64,000 bases of DNA, from the NCBI GenBank assembly GCA_910577255.1, contig CAJTMH010000007.1, forward strand, positions 1 to 64,000, given 5' to 3'. Below the pieces are notes generated by a model. That model saw nothing but the letters and a program-made list of their open reading frames with translations. It searched no databases and was not told the origin of the DNA. Position numbers and translations under genes: made by a program. The DNA is from an uncultured Duncaniella sp. GTDB lineage: Bacteria > Bacteroidota > Bacteroidia > Bacteroidales > Muribaculaceae. Positions 44,205 to 54,215 of this stretch are shown in pieces (within the stretch, counting starts at the first letter, position 1; every line of letters begins with the position of its first letter).

Positions 44205-46046
44205 CTAATCAATTTTAGATGTGTTAATAACTGTTACGCATTCCTCTCTGAAGGAGCTGTAGTATAGAAGCCCCTGTTTGTATAGCTCATTGATGGTTGA
44301 CATGATAGTTTCTGCAGTCACACTATGGAATTCCGTGGTGATTTCTGTTAGTGTTCGTACTTGCTCATTGCAAAATACCAATAACTTCCAATGTATGGAA
44401 GTTCTATCGAAAGACAGATGGTTAATTTCCGTGTCTCCTCTTTTTTCGATGAATGTTATAGACCGGTCAATATTTTCGACAAGCCTATATGAAAAATCAA
44501 ATGAGTCGTAGTAATTATCAACAGCCATAAAATTAGCCCACAGCTCATTTTGATGTTTCCTGACAAGATGGTAAATGATAGAGTCATCTTCTTGCTTGAT
44601 ATATTTACACGGTAATCGGTCTCTTATTGGATCATCATAAATGTCTATTGTTTCATTATGATCGCTGAGTTCGCGATAATACCGTGAAACCTTATTAATC
44701 GCTAACATGGAGACGTTGTGGCGTATCTTGTTTCCTCGCTTAAAAAAGCGTAGGAAATAAACGTTGTTTATACTCTCCAATATGTCTGAATCGGTTTCGT
44801 CAAGTAATCCACGTAGTATATTTAATCCCACTACATTGATATTATACGTTGTCGCCCATTTAATGAACAACAGATTGCTTGCAAAGCTATTCTTTTTATC
44901 TATTTTTACAAGGATATTATCGCTGACCGATTCGTAGCCAATTTGTACATATGCAAATCCGGCCAACGACATCTTTTTGATTTCTCTCTTGGATAAGCCA
45001 CGCGTTATGATTTCAGCCAGATTGATCTTGAAATCCGGATACGTGTCTTTTAACTCAATAAGCAAATCTAGCATGTTGTGGAACCGGACATAATCCTTTC
45101 CAATAATATCATTATCCAGAAATGAGAAGGTGAGCACCTGATATTTCTCAATTAATGAGCGTATTTCTGTCGTTATTTCTGAAGCAGATTTTACCCTATA
45201 GCGATACCCTTGATTCAGAAAGCAAAATTTGCATCTGTTCCAATGACACCCGCGACTACCTTCCACAAAAAGACTTACCTTTGATCGTTGGCCTCTAAAG
45301 GAATTAAAGTAGTCATCAAATTCAAGAGTTGCACATTCTGTTAAAGCAGGATACTGATTTAATGTAACTCGAGATATGGCTACATCTCCATTCGCTTTTC
45401 GATATGCAATGTGTGGTATTTCAGATGGGCTTAGGTAAGATTTGACAAGCTCAACAAGATTGATCTCTCCTTCTCCCCATAGAGCAAAGTCAAACTGTTC
45501 GAAATTCCTAAGGAATGTTTCGGCTAGTCGTGAGTTTCCAATGCCGCCTACTGCAATGAGCACATCATTTCGTAGACTCTTAATTTTAGCTCCTATAATT
45601 GATGCCGCAATCCATTGGAATAGATTCATAGAAAACCCTGTAAGCAATGTGTCTTCAGAATATTCCTGATTAATGATATCGACAATCCTTTGTCTCAACT
45701 TCGACACAGACTCTCTGATATGTTCTTCGAAGTTGAAATCAGTGCTAAAATACTGTGGATTAATAGACTTCAGAAGTATTTCTTGCTTGAGCAAAGTATC
45801 TTTGTCGGAGTACTCTATTGCCAAGTAAGCATAGAATATGCCAAGATAATCTACTTCTGTTATTCGATCTAAAGATGGAACTCTAAGATAGTCGCGGATC
45901 TCATCTTCAAGAAGAATATTCCAATACAGTATCTTACACTTGTATCCAGCCTTGCATAATGCGCTCTTGAGCACAGTCATAGCAGGAGATGGCATGTCTG
46001 TGCTAGCTGGAGGAAGCCAATTTAATATAATAGTTTGTTTATTCAT
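44205..46046 (-). CDS. Cobalamin-type radical SAM peptide-modifying enzyme
   Basis: A 613-residue enzyme with an N-terminal B12-binding-like domain (about 1-215: ILNWLPPASTDMPSPAMTVL, DVLIAVGGIGNSRLAETFLR, FALWGEGEINLVELV), then a radical SAM domain whose [4Fe-4S] cysteines are Cys267, Cys272 and Cys275 (SRGCHWNRCKFCFLN, spacing CX4CX2C). The architecture resembles the RiPP-maturation radical SAM protein 1 family, often C-methyltransferases. It lies directly upstream of precursor 2. An inverted-repeat segment (46073-46228) stands in front of it and may switch its expression. Confidence 0.82.
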   Translation of the reverse strand: MNKQTIILNWLPPASTDMPSPAMTVLKSALCKAGYKCKILYWNILLEDEIRDYLRVPSLDRITEVDYLGIFYAYLAIEYSDKDTLLKQEILLKSINPQYFSTDFNFEEHIRESVSKLRQRIVDIINQEYSEDTLLTGFSMNLFQWIAASIIGAKIKSLRNDVLIAVGGIGNSRLAETFLRNFEQFDFALWGEGEINLVELVKSYLSPSEIPHIAYRKANGDVAISRVTLNQYPALTECATLEFDDYFNSFRGQRSKVSLFVEGSRGCHWNRCKFCFLNQGYRYRVKSASEITTEIRSLIEKYQVLTFSFLDNDIIGKDYVRFHNMLDLLIELKDTYPDFKINLAEIITRGLSKREIKKMSLAGFAYVQIGYESVSDNILVKIDKKNSFASNLLFIKWATTYNINVVGLNILRGLLDETDSDILESINNVYFLRFFKRGNKIRHNVSMLAINKVSRYYRELSDHNETIDIYDDPIRDRLPCKYIKQEDDSIIYHLVRKHQNELWANFMAVDNYYDSFDFSYRLVENIDRSITFIEKRGDTEINHLSFDRTSIHWKLLVFCNEQVRTLTEITTEFHSVTAETIMSTINELYKQGLLYYSSFREECVTVINTSKID

Positions 46047-46072
46047 ATTTATTAATCATACTTTGATAAGTT

Positions 46073-46228
46073 TACCTGACAATAATACCGGAATATCTAA
46101 TATAAGTCTTGCATTGTAGAGATTTGAACTTGCTTATTGACGCGATATAAACAACCACAACAAGAGAACCAATTTCAAACCGGATTGTTAAAGGCTTATT
46201 TTGTATACCCATTTATTATTGTCAGGTA
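46073..46228. repeat. Perfect 15-bp inverted repeat flanking 126 bp: candidate invertible promoter
   Basis: TACCTGACAATAATA (46073-46087) and TATTATTGTCAGGTA (46214-46228) are exact complements. The 126 bases between them lie in the only sizeable gap of this part of the operon, upstream of the cobalamin radical SAM gene. A near-consensus box TTATTTTG (46196-46203) points away from that gene in this orientation, and would face it after inversion. Confidence 0.6.
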
Positions 46229-46273
46229 TATATATTGGCGATTTACAAGTTGTTTGATATGCAACTCAGTAAA

Positions 46274-47137
46274 TTAGTTAACCTTAATTTTATAATCTGG
46301 TTCAAGACTATGTTTCAGCCCGTCATACTTCGGGACTTCAATCTTGTTGCCATTCTCATCAAGCGTATATATTTTCATGTTTTGACCTTGGGCATTCATT
46401 ATGCTTTCTTCATTGTTCACGAAGTATTCTGCATCGTTAAGTGCTTTCATTCGGTCCACCTTTGTGTAATCGTCTGGGAGATACATTGGAGTGATTATTC
46501 TGTCGGTTCGTTCAAGCCCGGTAGCAATAAACGAAAAACCACCATTGGCATCGGCTTTCAGTATGAGCCCTGGGAGACCACGTAATTTCCACGGCCCAAA
46601 AGGAATAGGGATCTCAGGTGTGAACCATGCTTCCCAATGGCGACCATGATAAGTACTTTCTGCCATGATGCACTCATAACCGAGGACAGTCGTGGTTGAA
46701 TCTTCCACAATCGTCCAATTCATTTCTTCTAACGGCTCGGTGTAAAAACCTTGATCTTCTCCAAACTTACCGTAGAAGGTAACTTTTCCATCAGTTAGGT
46801 TGGTAAACACATAAGTGTATGTTTTTTTTACCGGGCCTTTAGATAGATCCCAACTTGTTGAACCATCCGGTTCCTCAGTCATACAAGATTTTTTGAGAAT
46901 TTCCATGTACTGAGCCTTGCCTTCAGGTGTCGATTTGAGAGAGTCAACCCAAAGACTAAGGTCGTTAAACCACTTTGCCTCGGTTGAAGAAACCAGTAAT
47001 GACATTTTTGAAGTAACCGGCTTCATCAGTTTGTTTGGACTTACGCTTTCATAGCTGACCAAAATATCAGCTTTCTCTTGTGCGAGTGCGGCTATCGCCA
47101 CAAAGCACATCACTGTGAGGTTGATTAACTTTTTCAT
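46274..47137 (-). CDS. GLPGLI-family exported protein
   Basis: The start at 47137 (MKKLINLTVMCFVAIAALAQ) gives a signal peptide and overlaps the upstream receptor gene stop by 4 bases. The family signature is LRGLPGLILKADANGGFSF, hence GLPGLI. Members are periplasmic or surface proteins of Bacteroidetes of unknown function, often paired with a TonB-dependent receptor in peptide-related loci, as here. The 287-residue product is of usual length. Confidence 0.87.
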   Translation of the reverse strand: MKKLINLTVMCFVAIAALAQEKADILVSYESVSPNKLMKPVTSKMSLLVSSTEAKWFNDLSLWVDSLKSTPEGKAQYMEILKKSCMTEEPDGSTSWDLSKGPVKKTYTYVFTNLTDGKVTFYGKFGEDQGFYTEPLEEMNWTIVEDSTTTVLGYECIMAESTYHGRHWEAWFTPEIPIPFGPWKLRGLPGLILKADANGGFSFIATGLERTDRIITPMYLPDDYTKVDRMKALNDAEYFVNNEESIMNAQGQNMKIYTLDENGNKIEVPKYDGLKHSLEPDYKIKVN

Positions 47138-49740
47138 TTTCGTAGGGTGATTGTAAACAGCAGTTCGCGTCCGCGGAGCCACCGTTGCGACTCGAAGGAG
47201 GAGAGCTGACTGTACGTTGTGTAACTGTATGTGCGTTGATTGAATATGTTGTTGAGCATCGCTGAGAGTTCGATGCGCTTGTTGAGTTTATAAACCAACT
47301 TTGTGTCGAGCAGGAACACGTTTTTATATGTCCCGGCTGTGAGTTCGTTGCGGTAGTGCTCGCCCATTATGCGCCATTCCCATTTGGCCCAATATTGACC
47401 TTGTGGCATAATGTTGACGAGCAACGAGTTCTCCATGCCACTGAGCCATGAGTTCTTGACTCCGTTCATCTGGAGTTGGCTGTTGGAGAAGTCTATGTGA
47501 TAATCAATACCGAGCCAACGGAGCGGAGTGCCGTTGATTTTTGCTCCTACACTCCATCCAAGACTTGTCGAATTAACGGCATTGTTTTCGGAGAAAAGAT
47601 GTGACTCGCCACGGTTGAATGAGCCGTTGACGTTTGCAGATCCGCGCATAAAGTCGAGGGTCTTACCAACGCTACCCATAGCCAACAGATTTTGTCCGTC
47701 ACTTTTGGCATCGGTATAAGAATAGACGATATAATCGCCGTAGAGTTGTTGCTCCATTGTGTACGGGAGGTGCGACCACGACTGCATAACTATAGCATTG
47801 GCGAACACTCCGCGGCGCGTATGCTTGTAGGCGAAACTTGCCGATACATTCTGCGATGTTGAGTTGTAGAAATCATCTACGCCCTGCTTGAATGTGCGGT
47901 AGTTGGTCATGATGTAGCCGGGCTGAATCATGTTGAGATTCATAGGGGAGCGACCTGTGCCTCCTCGAAGAGTCATTGAAAAACGGTTGTTCGGTTTCCA
48001 GTTCATGCTGATCGAGGGGGAGAAATATACCTCAGAGCGGTTGGCAAGAGCCTTGTCAAATGTGTAATGCGCGAAGCTGACAGGGGCATTGAGAGTGAAA
48101 TTCACCCTCTTCACCCAATATTCAAACTTCGGGGTGGCATAGACTGTGAAATAATTTGTATTCAGTACATTTTCAGTTTCTCCCGGTATCTCTTCCGGCA
48201 TATCAGGCAGCTCTGTATTAAGTGAACGCAAATATCCTTTCACTCCACCTTCAAGACTGACTGTTATTCCTTTGATTGAGAAAGCGTAGGCGGCACTCTC
48301 ATGGGTATAGAAAGCATGGTCGCCGATATGCTGATTGAGGTTGTTGCCTTCCAATGATACATTGAGCGTCTGGGGCAATGACTCCCATTCGTTGTTGCTC
48401 TGGAACGTAACTAAATGTTTTCCGTTGAACCGCTTGATCATCTTGAATTTGTTGGCAACATAGTAGTCGGGCAATTTTACCGATTGGTCGTTTGGCAACG
48501 AGCCGGTGACACCGAGTGTCACGTCGTCCCAGTCGATATTTGTGGATAGTGTGTTGTTGATGAAGGTTGTCTTTTGATTGACCTCATAGATGAACTTACC
48601 GGAAAGAGAATGTGAGCGGTCCCGCCCGTCGCGGTTTTCGGAAATCACACGGTCGCCGCTTTCGAGAAAATATGTGGTTATATTGGCAGCCTGGGCTGTG
48701 ACGCGGTTGAACGAGTAGTCAATCTGTGCCTTGAACTCCCCATTTTTAACTTTCCACAGGGAGTTTGTTGAAACCAAAGCCGAGCGATTGAATAGCGTGC
48801 GTTTGCGGCTAAGGTTCGGCACTCCGGGGAGCGAAACGCTTACATATTGGCTCAGTCCGGTCGCACGACTTGATGCGAAGAAATCAGTAGCACTTGCCGA
48901 GAGGTCTTCGCCTATATTGTTGGTCTTGAATGTTGTGATATTCTGAAATCCGGGCATGACAGCCATTGCGAACAGTTCTCCGTCCCAAACCGCACCTTCC
49001 GGTTGCCACGAATAACCGCCTCCGGCATCGCCGTGGAAAGTCCAAGTGGCTTTCGCCTTATTCTTCAGTTTGAGGTTGATGGCAGCCTTATCGGAGAAAC
49101 TGATACCGGACAGCACTTGCATCGGTTGGTGATTCTCCATCAGCTCTACCGCTCCTACATCATCATGGTTAATGCCGTTGGTGGCTATACCATATTTACC
49201 GCCCAACATATCTGAACCCTCGATGTAGAACTTGTTGATGTCCTCGCCCTGATACTGAATTTTGCCGGAGTTCGACACATCAATACCCGGCATACGCTTC
49301 AGCACATCACCGATACTTCGGTCTTGTGCCTGTGCGAAACTCCCGACAGTATATGTGATAGTATCGCCCTGTTCGCGTATGCGGTCGGCTTTCACCGCAA
49401 CTTCTTTGAGCATAGTGGCCGAAGCCTCCATGACGATTGTAACTGGCAACTGAACGCTGTCGAGTTTTACAATCTGCTTTGCAAAACTCATCATTGAGAC
49501 ATCAAGAGTGCATCCATTGATTTCAGGTGTAAAGAAAGAAAAGCGTCCATTGACATCGGTTGTCGTATACTTCAGAATACGACCATTAACATTTCTCAGA
49601 ATTACTGATGCTCCAGTCAAAGGCTCATTCGAGTCTTCTTCAACTACAATGCCAGACACATTTATCTGAATCTGAGCTGTAGCATTGAAAGAAGCCAACA
49701 TAATCATAAGAAATAATAATGGCTTTCTTAAGTATGTCAT
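47134..49740 (-). CDS. TonB-dependent receptor with carboxypeptidase-like domain
   Basis: The start at 49740 (MTYLRKPLLFLMIMLASFNA) gives a signal peptide. The 868-residue protein begins with a CarboxypepD-regulatory-like domain (about 24-105: VSGIVVEEDSNEPLTGASVI), then a plug (IGDVLKRMPGIDVSNSGKI, DVGAVELMENHQPMQVLSGI) and a barrel ending in an aromatic-rich last strand (RELLFTITLRK). It is coupled by overlap to the GLPGLI gene. Such pairs are frequent in Bacteroidetes; here they sit between the exporter and the second modifying enzyme of the peptide locus. Confidence 0.87.
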   Translation of the reverse strand: MTYLRKPLLFLMIMLASFNATAQIQINVSGIVVEEDSNEPLTGASVILRNVNGRILKYTTTDVNGRFSFFTPEINGCTLDVSMMSFAKQIVKLDSVQLPVTIVMEASATMLKEVAVKADRIREQGDTITYTVGSFAQAQDRSIGDVLKRMPGIDVSNSGKIQYQGEDINKFYIEGSDMLGGKYGIATNGINHDDVGAVELMENHQPMQVLSGISFSDKAAINLKLKNKAKATWTFHGDAGGGYSWQPEGAVWDGELFAMAVMPGFQNITTFKTNNIGEDLSASATDFFASSRATGLSQYVSVSLPGVPNLSRKRTLFNRSALVSTNSLWKVKNGEFKAQIDYSFNRVTAQAANITTYFLESGDRVISENRDGRDRSHSLSGKFIYEVNQKTTFINNTLSTNIDWDDVTLGVTGSLPNDQSVKLPDYYVANKFKMIKRFNGKHLVTFQSNNEWESLPQTLNVSLEGNNLNQHIGDHAFYTHESAAYAFSIKGITVSLEGGVKGYLRSLNTELPDMPEEIPGETENVLNTNYFTVYATPKFEYWVKRVNFTLNAPVSFAHYTFDKALANRSEVYFSPSISMNWKPNNRFSMTLRGGTGRSPMNLNMIQPGYIMTNYRTFKQGVDDFYNSTSQNVSASFAYKHTRRGVFANAIVMQSWSHLPYTMEQQLYGDYIVYSYTDAKSDGQNLLAMGSVGKTLDFMRGSANVNGSFNRGESHLFSENNAVNSTSLGWSVGAKINGTPLRWLGIDYHIDFSNSQLQMNGVKNSWLSGMENSLLVNIMPQGQYWAKWEWRIMGEHYRNELTAGTYKNVFLLDTKLVYKLNKRIELSAMLNNIFNQRTYSYTTYSQLSSFESQRWLRGRELLFTITLRK

Positions 49741-49759
49741 ATTATGTTGATTCTGCATG

Positions 49760-51958
49760 TTAATTTCCTAACTCTAGTTGGTTCTTTACAAGATTATAGT
49801 ATGATCCTTTTTTTTCTATTAGAGAAGTATGATTGCCTATTTCAGCGATTTTGCCTTCTTCAAGGACTATAATCTGATCTGCATTTTTCACAGTTGATAA
49901 ACGGTGCGCTACTACTATGACCGTACGACCATTATAAAAATCATTAAGGTTTTCTACAATGGCTCGTTCGTTCTTTGCATCGAGAGCGTTTGTGGCTTCA
50001 TCAAGAAAGATGAAATCAGGATCCTTATATACAGCGCGAGCGATAAGTATTCGTTGCTTCTGACCTTGGCTTAATCCAACGCCATCCTGTCCGATTATAG
50101 TGTTATATTTTAATGGTAGCCCCATGACATAATCATGGATATTAGCTATCCTAGCAGATCTTTCAAGACGTTCTTCATCAAGTTCTCCATCGTCTACAGC
50201 TATATTTCTGGCTATCGACTCGGAAAATATTACACCATCCTGCATAACAACTCCACAATGACGACGCCACCACTTGAGATTGTATTCATTGATGTTTCTA
50301 TCAGCGATAAATATTGATCCAGCCATTACCGGATAGTAACCGAGCATCAGTTTAATCAAAGTGGTTTTACCACTGCCTGACGCTCCTACTATAGCTGTAA
50401 TTTTTCCATTCGGTATCTCTAACGAAATATCGGTAAGAGTATTTTGAAATGCATGTGGATCATACTTGAAATAAACGTTGCTCAGTCTTATAGATTTTGT
50501 ATCATAGAACTCTTTTACCTGAATCTCCTTAGATTCTTCGTTCTTTCCCTCATGAATTTCGTTAATACGTTCAAGAGAAATTTTTACATCTTGAAAAGAG
50601 TATATAAAGGACATGAATTGCTCTACTGGAGCGTTTAATTGTCCTATAATATATTGGACAGCAAGCATAGCTCCAAGAGTCATTTGTCCATTGATAACGG
50701 CAGTTGCAGCGAGAACGGTTATAACAATATTTTTTACCTCATTTATGAAAATAGAACCGGCTTCCTGCGTTTGCTGCAGTTTGAGTGATTTCATTTGCAC
50801 GCAAAACAAGTTTGCTTGCGTATCTTCCCATTCCCATCTACGACGTCGCTCACAGTCCTGTAATTTTATCTCCTGCATGGAAGTCAGGAACTGGAATGTT
50901 TTGGTTTGATTCTTTGCTTGCTGTTCGAACAATTCATAATCAAGCACTTTGCGCCTTTTCAAGAATGAAGTTATCCACAGTCCATAGCAGCCACTACCAA
51001 TAACGAAAACGCCGAATATGTACGGTTCATATATGAACAGTACAATGCCAAAAATTATAAAACTTAAAAATGTGAATATGATATTCAATAATTGCCCGGT
51101 CAAGAAATTTTGCACTCTAGAATGATCTCCAATACGCTGCAGCAGATCTCCCATCAACTTCGTATCAAAGAACGCCATTGGTAATTTTAATAATTTTATA
51201 AAGAAATCACTTACAAGTGCAATATTGACACGCATTGAAATATGTAGAAGCAACCATCTCCGGATAAAATCGGTGGATGTTTTACCTGTAACTATCAGAA
51301 GTTCCCCTAATAGGATCAGCCATATAAGTTTTATGTCCTTGAATTTTATGCCAAAATCTACTATAGCTTCTGTCAAAAAAGGCAATATTAATTGTAAAAC
51401 GCAGCCAACGAACAAACCACATAAGACATGAACTAGATACTTTTTGTATTGTCCTACGTAATTCAAAAGTAGTTTGAATGAATGGGATTCGGCATTCCCG
51501 ATTTCGTTATGATTAAAAAAATCATCTGTTGGCATGAAAAACATAGCTATCCCGCGGGCCAATTTGTCCTCGTTTTTATGATATTCGGATGACCAGTGTT
51601 CTATAAATTCAGCTTCTTTATATGATATGTTTCCTTTTCCAGGATCTGCTATATAATATTTCCCTTTTGAGACTTTGTAAAGGACAACAAAGTGATTTTG
51701 ATTCCAGTGAATAATACAAGGAAGCATGTGTGTTTTGATGTCAGTGAGATTGATTTTCCCACATGCTACCTCTAACCCTAATTTTTGAGCAGCATCACGA
51801 ATGCCAAGTAATGATACACCATCATTCGAGGCATGGCAATACTTGGACAAACTTTTTAATGAATATGTTCGTCCAAAATGCTGACAGATCATTGCCAAAC
51901 ACGCTACACCGCATTCCATGCTGTCATGTTGTTTAAGACACTTAAATCCTCTTCTCAT
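49760..51958 (-). CDS. C39 peptidase-containing ABC exporter
   Basis: A bacteriocin-type exporter of 732 residues that removes the GG leader and moves the peptide across the inner membrane. The N-terminal C39 protease has the nucleophile Cys16 in HDSMECGVACLAM and a His in HWNQNHFVVLYKV with Asp in YIADPGKG. A six-helix membrane domain spans about 165-440. The ATPase has a Walker A (GASGSGKTTL), signature (LSQGQKQR) and Walker B (PDFIFLDEATNALD) plus an H-loop (VIVVAHRLSTV). All key residues are present, so it should be active on both GG-leader precursors of this locus. Confidence 0.93.
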   Translation of the reverse strand: MRRGFKCLKQHDSMECGVACLAMICQHFGRTYSLKSLSKYCHASNDGVSLLGIRDAAQKLGLEVACGKINLTDIKTHMLPCIIHWNQNHFVVLYKVSKGKYYIADPGKGNISYKEAEFIEHWSSEYHKNEDKLARGIAMFFMPTDDFFNHNEIGNAESHSFKLLLNYVGQYKKYLVHVLCGLFVGCVLQLILPFLTEAIVDFGIKFKDIKLIWLILLGELLIVTGKTSTDFIRRWLLLHISMRVNIALVSDFFIKLLKLPMAFFDTKLMGDLLQRIGDHSRVQNFLTGQLLNIIFTFLSFIIFGIVLFIYEPYIFGVFVIGSGCYGLWITSFLKRRKVLDYELFEQQAKNQTKTFQFLTSMQEIKLQDCERRRRWEWEDTQANLFCVQMKSLKLQQTQEAGSIFINEVKNIVITVLAATAVINGQMTLGAMLAVQYIIGQLNAPVEQFMSFIYSFQDVKISLERINEIHEGKNEESKEIQVKEFYDTKSIRLSNVYFKYDPHAFQNTLTDISLEIPNGKITAIVGASGSGKTTLIKLMLGYYPVMAGSIFIADRNINEYNLKWWRRHCGVVMQDGVIFSESIARNIAVDDGELDEERLERSARIANIHDYVMGLPLKYNTIIGQDGVGLSQGQKQRILIARAVYKDPDFIFLDEATNALDAKNERAIVENLNDFYNGRTVIVVAHRLSTVKNADQIIVLEEGKIAEIGNHTSLIEKKGSYYNLVKNQLELGN

Positions 51959-52047
51959 ATGATGGTAATACCTTACTTAACAACGATTATTTAATTTGTC
52001 GCGGTTTTCTACACCAACTAATGTTGGGAGAATGGTATGTTACACTA

Positions 52048-53346
52048 CTATTTATTAACACAAGATTTATAGTGCTCGTAAAGATAATCTGCCACACCTT
52101 CTTCAGTGAAAGGGCACAGAGGATACTTAACATCCTGTCCCTCATTGTCTAAACGATGCCTATTACACCCTCCATCACAAATTGGGAAGAGTGAGCAACT
52201 TATACATTGAGTGTCGCTATACTTATCCGAACCGACCATGTATTTGGCTATTAAGGTGTTGTTCGTGACCCCATCAAATACATTTCCTACGCTTCTGTCT
52301 TTTATTCCTATATCATTCCAACATTTGTATAGATATCCATCAGGAGCGATAACATAACTATTCTCAGATGTAGCTGAGCAAGAGCCAACATTATGCCTTG
52401 GAATAAAATTTATACTTTGAATGTCCTCTTTCCTTTTAAGATTAAGAAAGAAATCGGTCTTATCCTGAGGTGTACAGCATGACACCTTGCAGTTTGAATT
52501 AGGCATGACAAACGCCGGGAATAGTCTTACTTTCTTCCCTTCCCATCGCATGCAAAAGTCTTTATAGATAGACCCAAATTCATCTTTATTGCCTTCATGA
52601 ACATTGGTTCGTACGACTACAAGACAATCCGGCATGACTCGGGTCACCATATCAATATTATTGATTATGCGCTCATAAGAATTGCCGCCATTCTTTAATA
52701 TCCGTGATTTGTTGTGAGTAGCTTCCTTGCCATCTATCGTTATTTGAACAAAGTTCAAATTCTTCGTTTTGAAATAGTTCAGCATTTCTTCGGATAACAA
52801 GTATCCGTTTGTTATGATTGAATGGTAGGTCAGGGGTAAAGATGATTTTGTCTCTATTCTTTCAAGTAACGATTTTATCTTATCTATACCCAGAAGGGGC
52901 TCGCCACCCTCCCAACATATTTCAAGTGAATCGCACCTACTGCTGAATGAATTGATAAAATCAATTATTCCATTTTCAACTTTTTCATCCATCAGCGATA
53001 GAGGGAGGTTTGCTTCATAGCAGTATGGGCAAGCAAAATTGCAAGCCAATGTTGGAGCTATCACAAGAGATAAAGTCTTACCTCCGAAACTTTTGAGTCT
53101 TTTTAGATACTCCATCTTTGTACGAAAGTCCTGACAACAAGAATCGCTATCATCAATTATACATTTATCTAAAAGGAAGCGATACGTTTCGTCGTCAATA
53201 CTATGGAGCTTTTCAGGATTATGAATAGAATCCGAAATTAACTCATAGAGGTCTCTATCAACAGTAATTAGAGACAACGTTTGCGTGTTGTATAAGAACT
53301 GAATATTGTCTCGTTCAAATGGAATTGTATACTTCGATATCCTCAT
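52048..53346 (-). CDS. SPASM radical SAM peptide-modifying enzyme
   Basis: A 432-residue radical SAM enzyme with the [4Fe-4S] motif ACNFACPYCYEAN (Cys102, Cys106, Cys109, CX3CX2C) and a C-terminal SPASM region holding auxiliary-cluster cysteines (VGSCSATSENSY, YKCWNDIG, CISCSLFPICDGGCNRHR, PLCPF). The N-terminal 90 residues may bind the leader peptide. Such enzymes cross-link peptides, often through cysteine thioether bonds. The adjacent precursor 1 has three cysteines, which fits. It lies 145 bases downstream of that precursor, with a hairpin between. Confidence 0.87.
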   Translation of the reverse strand: MRISKYTIPFERDNIQFLYNTQTLSLITVDRDLYELISDSIHNPEKLHSIDDETYRFLLDKCIIDDSDSCCQDFRTKMEYLKRLKSFGGKTLSLVIAPTLACNFACPYCYEANLPLSLMDEKVENGIIDFINSFSSRCDSLEICWEGGEPLLGIDKIKSLLERIETKSSLPLTYHSIITNGYLLSEEMLNYFKTKNLNFVQITIDGKEATHNKSRILKNGGNSYERIINNIDMVTRVMPDCLVVVRTNVHEGNKDEFGSIYKDFCMRWEGKKVRLFPAFVMPNSNCKVSCCTPQDKTDFFLNLKRKEDIQSINFIPRHNVGSCSATSENSYVIAPDGYLYKCWNDIGIKDRSVGNVFDGVTNNTLIAKYMVGSDKYSDTQCISCSLFPICDGGCNRHRLDNEGQDVKYPLCPFTEEGVADYLYEHYKSCVNK

Positions 53347-53393
53347 ATATAATATTTCTAATTAATTTTTACGCGGTATTGAAAATCTGAAAT

Positions 53394-53473
53394 GAGGCAT
53401 ACTGACATATATCGCCAATATAAACATATTCTTGATTGATGCTTATGTATGCTGACGTATATCAGCATGCCTC
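53394..53473 (-). other. Hairpin region between precursor 1 and its enzyme
   Basis: ATGCTGA (53449-53455) pairs with TCAGCAT (53462-53468). A wider GAGGCAT (53394-53400) / ATGCCTC (53467-53473) pairing is an alternative. No strong T-tract follows, so it may act as a stability or partial-stop element giving more precursor than enzyme. Confidence 0.5.
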
Positions 53474-53491
53474 GGAACTTTTACAGTGCGC

Positions 53492-53674
53492 TTACGGACA
53501 AGCAATCAGCTCCTTTACTTCTGTAAGCGTGATTTTACCCATGCTACACTCGAGGTCTCCCTTTTTACCACCGAGACATTCGACTACGGTTTGGTCAGAA
53601 GCTCCACCTCTAACTGCGTTCAACTCATCGTCTAAGAGAGCTGATACTGGGATGATTTCTTGGAATCTTTTCAT
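53492..53674 (-). CDS. GG-leader peptide precursor 1 (three cysteines)
   Basis: A 60-residue precursor. The leader MKRFQEIIPVSALLDDELNA ends in VRGG, a double-glycine site for the C39 exporter. The 36-residue core begins ASDQTVVECLGG and has three Cys residues (in VECLGG, LECSMG and LIACP). It is the first of two such peptides in the locus. The neighbouring SPASM radical SAM enzyme is the likely modifier, by thioether formation as the best guess. Confidence 0.82.
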   Translation of the reverse strand: MKRFQEIIPVSALLDDELNAVRGGASDQTVVECLGGKKGDLECSMGKITLTEVKELIACP

Positions 53675-53767
53675 ATGTCCAATTTATTTGTATGGTACCT
53701 CCTACTCGTGACGCTTTTCGGATTCCGCGCCTGTTATACAGTCTGGTCTGTGGGATTATTGTCGACT

Positions 53768-54214
53768 TTAATCTTCTCTAATGTTATGTTTATATGTCCG
53801 CTCGCTATACTCAATGCCTGGATTGAGCACTGGATCTTCAATAGAGGCTTGAACTTTCAGTACAGAATTGGTCAAGTCCATGATTTGCCAAAAAGATTCT
53901 CCCGTTTGTTGACGAAGGATATATATAACAGCCATGGATTCTGTGGTAAAGGCCCATTGGAAATAGAATGTTTCGTCATAAACTTTTTCATCATTCTCAA
54001 AACGCTCTATTCTATTGGAACCTTTACCTGTTTTTTCAAAACTCCATGAATCAAGCACTTCTACTTTATTTGCTTCATCAATACTTTTTCGTTGCCAGAC
54101 ACCATTTGTGAGCAGTGATATTATCCTATCCTGTTCTGGTGTGGTATATCCGGTTGGAGACTGACAACTAACAAGTAAGATTAGCATGGTCAGTAGATAA
54201 TGCATGTATTTCAT
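53768..54214 (-). CDS. Lipoprotein of unknown function (148 aa)
   Basis: The signal sequence MKYMHYLLTMLILLVSCQSP has a lipobox (LVSC), so the protein is a lipid-anchored 148-residue product. The rest (WQRKSIDEANKVEVLDSWSF, DETFYFQWAFTTESMAVIYI) is beta-rich and resembles small lipocalin-like or DUF lipoproteins of Bacteroidetes. It begins one base after the upstream lipoprotein stop, so it is in the operon. A role in immunity to the peptide is possible. Confidence 0.65.
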   Translation of the reverse strand: MKYMHYLLTMLILLVSCQSPTGYTTPEQDRIISLLTNGVWQRKSIDEANKVEVLDSWSFEKTGKGSNRIERFENDEKVYDETFYFQWAFTTESMAVIYILRQQTGESFWQIMDLTNSVLKVQASIEDPVLNPGIEYSERTYKHNIRED

Positions 54215-54215
54215 A

